DNA from: Acaudatibacter sp035532115
Lineage (GTDB): Bacteria > Pseudomonadota > Alphaproteobacteria > Caulobacterales > Caulobacteraceae
Length of the DNA: 64,000 nucleotides
Direction of reading: 5' to 3'
Assembly: GCA_035532115.1 (NCBI GenBank)
Contig: DATKRO010000038.1
Location: forward strand, 1-64,000
Part shown: in pieces, positions 60,059-64,000 of the stretch
Layout: every line of letters starts with the position of its first letter
How positions within the stretch are numbered: position 1 is the stretch's first letter
Translations under genes and position numbers: made by a program
The notes under the pieces: generated by a model
Told to the model about the DNA's origin: nothing
Databases searched by the model: none
What the model saw: only the letters and a program-made list of their open reading frames with translations

Positions 60059-60373
60059 CTACGCCGTGACTTCCTGGATCACCTCGAAGCCTTCGAATCT
60101 GGGGCCGCCGAGGTAGAGCGGGCGGTGCTCGCCGGCGCTGCGGTGCGCGGCGCGGAACGCCTCCGAGCGGGTCCAGGCCTCGAAGTCCTCGCGCGAGCGC
60201 CACAGGGTGTGCGAGGCGTAGAGGGCGTGATCCTCGGCCGCCGGTCCGCGCAGCAGGTGGAACGCCACGAACCCGGGCGCGTCGCCCAGATGGGTGTCGC
60301 GGCCCAGCCAGACGGCCTCGAACGCCTGCTCCTGGCCGAGGCGCACGCTGAAGCGGTTCATGGCGATGTACAT
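60059..60373 (-). CDS. Antibiotic-biosynthesis-monooxygenase (ABM)-domain protein
   Basis: A 104-residue dimeric ferredoxin-fold protein of the ABM family. The start MYIAMNRFSVRLGQEQAFEA and the middle PGFVAFHLLRG are typical, as is the second half with SHTLWRSREDFEAWTRSEAF. Close relatives include the haem-degrading IsdG/HmoB-like enzymes, but the histidine needed to bind haem cannot be verified. It precedes nothing downstream and follows selD in the same direction with a 17-bp gap, so it may be co-transcribed with it. Confidence 0.8.
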   Translation of the reverse strand: MYIAMNRFSVRLGQEQAFEAVWLGRDTHLGDAPGFVAFHLLRGPAAEDHALYASHTLWRSREDFEAWTRSEAFRAAHRSAGEHRPLYLGGPRFEGFEVIQEVTA

Positions 60374-60390
60374 CGTCGGCTCTCCCGTTT

Positions 60391-61470
60391 TCAAGACGAT
60401 CGGTCTGCTGCGCCCCGCAGCACGATGCCGGCCGGCGCGCCGGTCACGCGCCCGACGACGCGGCTGGCGGCGAAGCCGCGGGCGCGGGCCAGTTCGAGCA
60501 CCGCGCCAGCGGCCGAACCGGCCGCGGCGATGAGCAGGCCGCCGCTCGTCTGCGGGTCGCAGAGGAGATCGCGCCGCCAGTCCTCGAGGGCGCCCTCGAC
60601 GCGGGCCATCGCGGCGCAGCTCGCCCAGTTGCGCCCCGAGGCGCCGGTGACGACGCCGGCGCGGGCGAACGTCTCGGCGCCGGGCAGGAGGGCAGGGGCG
60701 CCCGCATCGATCTCGATGCCGAGCCCCGCGCCGCGGCTCATCTCCAGGGCGTGGCCGATCAGGCCAAAGCCGGTGACGTCGGTGACCGCGCTGACCCCCG
60801 CCATCCCGGCGAGTTCGGTTCCGAGGCTGTTGAGCTGGGTCGCCGAGGCGATCAGCGCGCCATAGTCGGCGCCGCCCAGGCGCCCCTGCCTGGCCGCGGC
60901 GCCGAGCACGCCGACGCCGAGCGCCTTGGTGAGGATCAGCACGTCGCCGCGCCGCGCGGCGCGGTTGGTCATCACCTTGGCCGGATGCACGAGGCCGAGG
61001 GCGACGAGCCCATAGATCGGCTCGAGGCTGTCGATGGAATGGCCGCCGGCGATCGGGACTCCGGCCCTGGCGCAGACGGAGGCGCCGCCGGCGAGAATCT
61101 CGCGGATGGTCCCGGCCGACAGCTTGGCGAGGGGCATGCCGACGATGGCGAGCGCCAGGATCGGCGAGGCGCCCATGGCGTAGACGTCGGAAAGCGCGTT
61201 GGCCGCTGCGATCGCGCCGAAATCGAACGGATCGTCGACCACCGGCATGAAGAAGTCGGTGGTGGCCACCAGCGCCTGTTCGTCGCTCAGACGCCACACC
61301 GCCGCATCGTCGCTGGTCTCGGTCCCCACCAGCAGATTGGCGAAGGCGCCGGCGGAGGGCGTGCCGGCGAGGAGTTCGGCGAGCACGTTCGGGGCCAGCT
61401 TGCAGCCGCAGCCGCCGCCGTGCGCCAGCGAGGTCAGGCGGATCGGCGCCTCCAGCGCGGCGTCTTGCAT
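60391..61470 (-). CDS. selD: Selenide, water dikinase
   Basis: A 359-residue SelD. The catalytic Cys/Lys site is GGGCGCK (C21 and K24 equivalent to E. coli Cys17 and Lys20), followed by the metal and ATP-binding Asp segments (TTDFFMPVVDDP), GGHSIDSLEPIYG, and the C-terminal LLCDPQTSGGLL. It makes selenophosphate from selenide and ATP. This version has cysteine, not selenocysteine, at the active site. It is divergent from selU, 66 bp apart; together they supply selenium for tRNA modification. Confidence 0.95.
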   Translation of the reverse strand: MQDAALEAPIRLTSLAHGGGCGCKLAPNVLAELLAGTPSAGAFANLLVGTETSDDAAVWRLSDEQALVATTDFFMPVVDDPFDFGAIAAANALSDVYAMGASPILALAIVGMPLAKLSAGTIREILAGGASVCARAGVPIAGGHSIDSLEPIYGLVALGLVHPAKVMTNRAARRGDVLILTKALGVGVLGAAARQGRLGGADYGALIASATQLNSLGTELAGMAGVSAVTDVTGFGLIGHALEMSRGAGLGIEIDAGAPALLPGAETFARAGVVTGASGRNWASCAAMARVEGALEDWRRDLLCDPQTSGGLLIAAAGSAAGAVLELARARGFAASRVVGRVTGAPAGIVLRGAADRSS

Positions 61471-61536
61471 GGCGAGGGCTCCTTGGAGGATAGGCTCCCC
61501 CCAATCAGATACACGAGAGGCGCTCGCGCCGCGATC

Positions 61537-62634
61537 ATGTCCGACATCGAGGTCATCGGCGACGTCCGCCCCGAGACTCTCGGCCGCTTCGACGCCATCA
61601 TCGACGTGCGCAGCCCCGCCGAGTTTGCGCAGGACCACCTTCCCGGCGCGGTCAACCTGCCGGTGCTCGGCGACGCGGAGCGGGCCGAGGTCGGAACCAT
61701 CTACGTCCAGGACTCTCGCTTCCGCGCCCGGCGCCTCGGTGCGGCGATCATCGCCCGCAACGTCGCGCGTCATCTCGAAGGCTGGTTCGCCGACAGGGAC
61801 GGCGCCTTCCGGCCGCTGATCTATTGCTGGCGCGGCGGCCAGCGCTCGGGCGCCATGGCGACGATCCTCTCCCAGGTTGGCTGGCGCACCGCCGTGCTCG
61901 CCGGCGGCTATCGGACCTGGCGCCGCGACGTCAAGGCGCGGCTCTACGACGAGGAGCCGGCGCTGGCGCTCGTCCTCCTCGACGGCCGCACCGGCTCGGG
62001 CAAGACCGAGGTGCTTTCGCGACTGGCGGCGCGGGGCGTCCAGACCCTCGACCTGGAAGCGCTGGCCGAGCACCGCGGCTCGGTCTTCGGCGGCATCGCC
62101 GGCCGGCCCCAGCCCAGCCAGAAGTTGTTCGAGAGCCGCCTCGTCGCCGCGCTGGCGGCGCTGGATCCCTGCGGCCCGATCCTCGTCGAGGCCGAGTCCA
62201 GCAAGGTCGGCGACCGCATGGTCCCGCCGATGCTCTGGAAGGCCATGACCGCGGCGGCGCGCATCACCCTCGTCGCCCCGACGGCCGCGCGCGCCGGCTA
62301 TCTGGCGCGCCATTATGGCGATCTCGTCCGCGACCGCGCCGCCTTCGAGGTCCAGCTGGGGCGCCTGCCCGCCTATCCCGGCCGCAAGGCGCTCGAACGC
62401 TGGCGCGCCCTGGCCGACGCCGGCGACCTCGAGGCCATCGCCGCCGAGCTGGTGGAGAGCCACTATGATCCCGCCTACGACCGCGCGGCGCGGAAAGACA
62501 CCCGCGCCCGGCTGGCGACCATCGAGCTGGCCGGCCTGGACGAGGCGGCCCAGGAAGTCGCCGCCGACCAGGTGGCGGCGCTGGTCGAGCCGTGGCGCGC
62601 CGGCGCCGGACGCAGCGTCGGCGGCGCAGGTTGA
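61537..62634 (+). CDS. selU: tRNA 2-selenouridine synthase (MnmH/YbbB/SelU)
   Basis: A 365-residue protein. The N-terminal rhodanese domain has the active-site Cys in IYCWRGGQRSGAM, and the P-loop domain LLDGRTGSGKTEVLSRLAARG follows. These two domains define MnmH, which uses selenophosphate to convert 2-thiouridine to 2-selenouridine in the wobble position of tRNA-Lys, -Glu and -Gln. It is divergent from selD. ATG 61537. No selA or selB is visible nearby. Confidence 0.95.
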   Translation: MSDIEVIGDVRPETLGRFDAIIDVRSPAEFAQDHLPGAVNLPVLGDAERAEVGTIYVQDSRFRARRLGAAIIARNVARHLEGWFADRDGAFRPLIYCWRGGQRSGAMATILSQVGWRTAVLAGGYRTWRRDVKARLYDEEPALALVLLDGRTGSGKTEVLSRLAARGVQTLDLEALAEHRGSVFGGIAGRPQPSQKLFESRLVAALAALDPCGPILVEAESSKVGDRMVPPMLWKAMTAAARITLVAPTAARAGYLARHYGDLVRDRAAFEVQLGRLPAYPGRKALERWRALADAGDLEAIAAELVESHYDPAYDRAARKDTRARLATIELAGLDEAAQEVAADQVAALVEPWRAGAGRSVGGAG

Positions 62635-62723
62635 ACCTCGCCGCGCGCCGTGCCGGCGTCTCGTCGTCCCGGCGGCCATGGGCTAACGTGCGTGCGGGAG
62701 CGAAGCAGGAGAGACAGAAAACC

Positions 62724-63689
62724 ATGGCGTCCGCGATCGCCACCGAACGCACGCGCGACCAGGCGCTGCGCCGCACGCTCGAGACGATCGAGCGCCACGG
62801 GCTGAAGGAGAACGTCAGCGAACTCGACCTGCACGGCTACACGGTGTTGCCGGGCGTCCTGTCTGCCCAGACCATCGAGCGGGCGAAGGCGGCCATCCTA
62901 CGCCGCGCCGAGCGCGAGGCCGGCCGGCGGATAGACCCCGACGCGGCGACCGACGCGGACTTCAAGGGCATGCAATATCTGCCCTATCTGCTGTTCGACG
63001 ATCCGGTGTTCGCCGAGATACTGCTCGAGCCTCGGCCGCTCGCCCTCGTCACCTACCTGCTCGGCGAGAGCTGTCTGCTTTCCTCGATGGGCAGCCACTT
63101 CCGCGGCCCCGGCGGCATGCCCCTGATGCTCCATTCCGACAACGGCAACGGCATGCCGGCGCCCTATTCGTCGATTTCGATGGTCGCAAACGTCAACTAT
63201 GCGCTGACGCCCTACAGCCGCGAAGCCGGGGCGCTGGCGATGGTCCCGGGCAGCCACCGGTTGCAGCGCCAGCCGACCTATCATGAAAACTTCACGGCCG
63301 AGGGTCTTGGCCCCGCGGACTTCGCCGCCCGCGCCCGACGTCCGGGAGGGATGGACGATGTCGTCTGGAAGGATCCGCCCGGCGCGGTCTCGATGGACAT
63401 CTCGCCCGGCGATGCGGTGATCTGGCACGGCAACGCCTGGCACGGCGGCTTTCGCCGCGAGCGCCCCGGCGTGCGCATCAACCTGGCCGCCTACTTCAGC
63501 CGTCAGTACGTCCAGACCCAGGAACGGCGCGGCGATCCGGCCGAAGCCGAACTCTTGGCGCGCTGCGACAACAACCCCCGTCTGGCGGTGCTTCTGGGCG
63601 CGCGGCAGTCATACGGCTGGCGCGCCGACGACTGGGCGACGATCTATGGCCAGCGCGCCCGGCTCGCGCCTCGCGGCCTTTTCGACTGA
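62724..63689 (+). CDS. Phytanoyl-CoA dioxygenase (PhyH) family protein
   Basis: A 321-residue Fe(II)/2-oxoglutarate dioxygenase. Motifs include LDLHGYTVLPGVLS near residue 35, the iron-binding His-x-Asp in MLHSDNGNGMP, MVPGSHRLQRQPTYHE, and the distal His near WHGNAWHGGFRRERPGVR, which also gives the 2-oxoglutarate-binding Arg. Substrate unknown. It is only distantly related to the PhyH protein at 19343-20167. ATG 62724 with GGAGAG upstream. It converges with the enoyl-CoA hydratase gene by 4 bp. Confidence 0.85.
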   Translation: MASAIATERTRDQALRRTLETIERHGLKENVSELDLHGYTVLPGVLSAQTIERAKAAILRRAEREAGRRIDPDAATDADFKGMQYLPYLLFDDPVFAEILLEPRPLALVTYLLGESCLLSSMGSHFRGPGGMPLMLHSDNGNGMPAPYSSISMVANVNYALTPYSREAGALAMVPGSHRLQRQPTYHENFTAEGLGPADFAARARRPGGMDDVVWKDPPGAVSMDISPGDAVIWHGNAWHGGFRRERPGVRINLAAYFSRQYVQTQERRGDPAEAELLARCDNNPRLAVLLGARQSYGWRADDWATIYGQRARLAPRGLFD

Positions 63690-63693
63690 CCCG

Positions 63694-64000
63694 CTACCGC
63701 TTGGACACGTGCGGCGCGATCGGCGCGCCGGAGTCGCGCTCGGCCACCGCCTGCTTGAAGCCGACCTCCTCGGCGCGCTCGCGAAACCAGACGCCCTCGG
63801 GGCTGTGTCGGGCGACGCCGTCGAAGAAGGTGGCGAGCATCTGGGTGCTGGCGAGGCCCATGTTCTCATAGGCCTGGTTGACGACGAGCTTGGTCATCAT
63901 CAGCTGGTTGCGGGGCACGCCGCCGAGGCGCGCGACCAGCCGCTCCACCGCGCCGGCCAGCTCGGCCGCGGGCGCGGCCTCGAGCGCCAGCCCGATCTGC
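63694..64000 (-). CDS. Enoyl-CoA hydratase/isomerase family protein, C-terminal part
   Basis: The frame is open to the right edge of the window, so the N-terminal crotonase core with the oxyanion hole is missing. About 101 residues remain: a helical C-terminal domain starting IGLALEAAPAAELAGAVE, with RNQLMMTKLVVNQAYENMG typical of the trimerisation helices in this family, and a tail ending APHVSKR. It would hydrate or isomerise a 2-enoyl-CoA. Subfamily cannot be judged from this part. Confidence 0.75.
   Translation of the reverse strand, partial: QIGLALEAAPAAELAGAVERLVARLGGVPRNQLMMTKLVVNQAYENMGLASTQMLATFFDGVARHSPEGVWFRERAEEVGFKQAVAERDSGAPIAPHVSKR

Noticed and set aside
60391..61470. Selenocysteine at the SelD active site
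   Set aside because: The codon at the catalytic position encodes Cys (GGC-G-CK context); there is no in-frame TGA.

Overview
The window is a high-GC alphaproteobacterial chromosome segment, most likely from the order Caulobacterales (a Phenylobacterium- or Caulobacter-like organism). The best taxonomic marker is the run pcm-like, tolC, popZ, valS at 47.7-53.7 kb. The 186-residue PopZ has the family's N-terminal helix, proline-rich linker and C-terminal assembly domain. A TonB-dependent receptor, 2-selenouridine genes, many tightly overlapping genes and dispersed palindromic intergenic repeats fit the same picture. No rRNA and no CRISPR array are visible.

Layout. 0-1.3 kb: an ECF sigma factor with a truncated copy of its zinc anti-sigma factor, followed by a second copy running off the left edge. 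2.2-4.4 kb: a toxin-antitoxin cluster (lone Xre/MbcA-type antitoxin, Phd/PemK-like pair, PIN-toxin pair). 4.6-7.2 kb: two small oxidoreductases and a divergent LysR regulator. 7.3-10.4 kb: an ECF42-type operon (YCII/DGPF protein, sigma factor, RibD-like reductase, glutathione S-transferase). 10.5-12.5 kb: a second PIN module homologous to the first, gene debris, and a HigBA pair whose toxin is dead. 12.5-25.9 kb: tRNA-Asn, a PIG-L deacetylase/glycosyltransferase pair, a TPR protein coupled to a single-haem c-type cytochrome, an enolase-superfamily dehydratase with a glucose-dehydrogenase-like enzyme, a PhyH dioxygenase, a PEBP protein, tandem DedA proteins, an AI-2E family permease, MarR and a CLC channel.

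26.0-40.1 kb is a sugar-acid/pentose-phosphate locus: transketolase, transaldolase, 6-phosphogluconate dehydrogenase, HAD phosphatase, ribulose-phosphate epimerase and gluconokinase in one operon, then a GPH-type sugar transporter, a convergent TonB-dependent receptor, a double-TetR regulator, a hydrolase, and an SDR gene broken by one amber codon. Together these could import a sugar or sugar acid and feed it through the pentose phosphate and Entner-Doudoroff routes.

40.18-47.59 kb is a 7.4-kb integrative element in the 3' end of tRNA-Cys(GCA). It is bounded by 44-bp direct repeats, with paired AGTGCGTA repeats about 57 bp inside each end. It carries a tyrosine integrase, a serine recombinase whose reading frame crosses the left junction into the chromosome, a small coupled ORF, an AAA+ ATPase, an XRE regulator, a degenerate RuvC-like protein, an ArdC-like antirestriction protein, and an undescribed two-gene cassette ending in a possible ADP-ribosyltransferase-like protein. 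This is the strongest candidate for new biology here.

47.5-64 kb returns to core genome: tRNA-Cys, pcm-like, tolC, popZ, valS, an acyl-CoA ligase, an RNA methyltransferase, a methyltransferase, a lipase-like hydrolase, a monooxygenase, divergent selD and selU (mnmH), a second PhyH protein and the 3' part of an enoyl-CoA hydratase gene. Two copies of a ~221-bp repeat flank the popZ-valS-ligase block.
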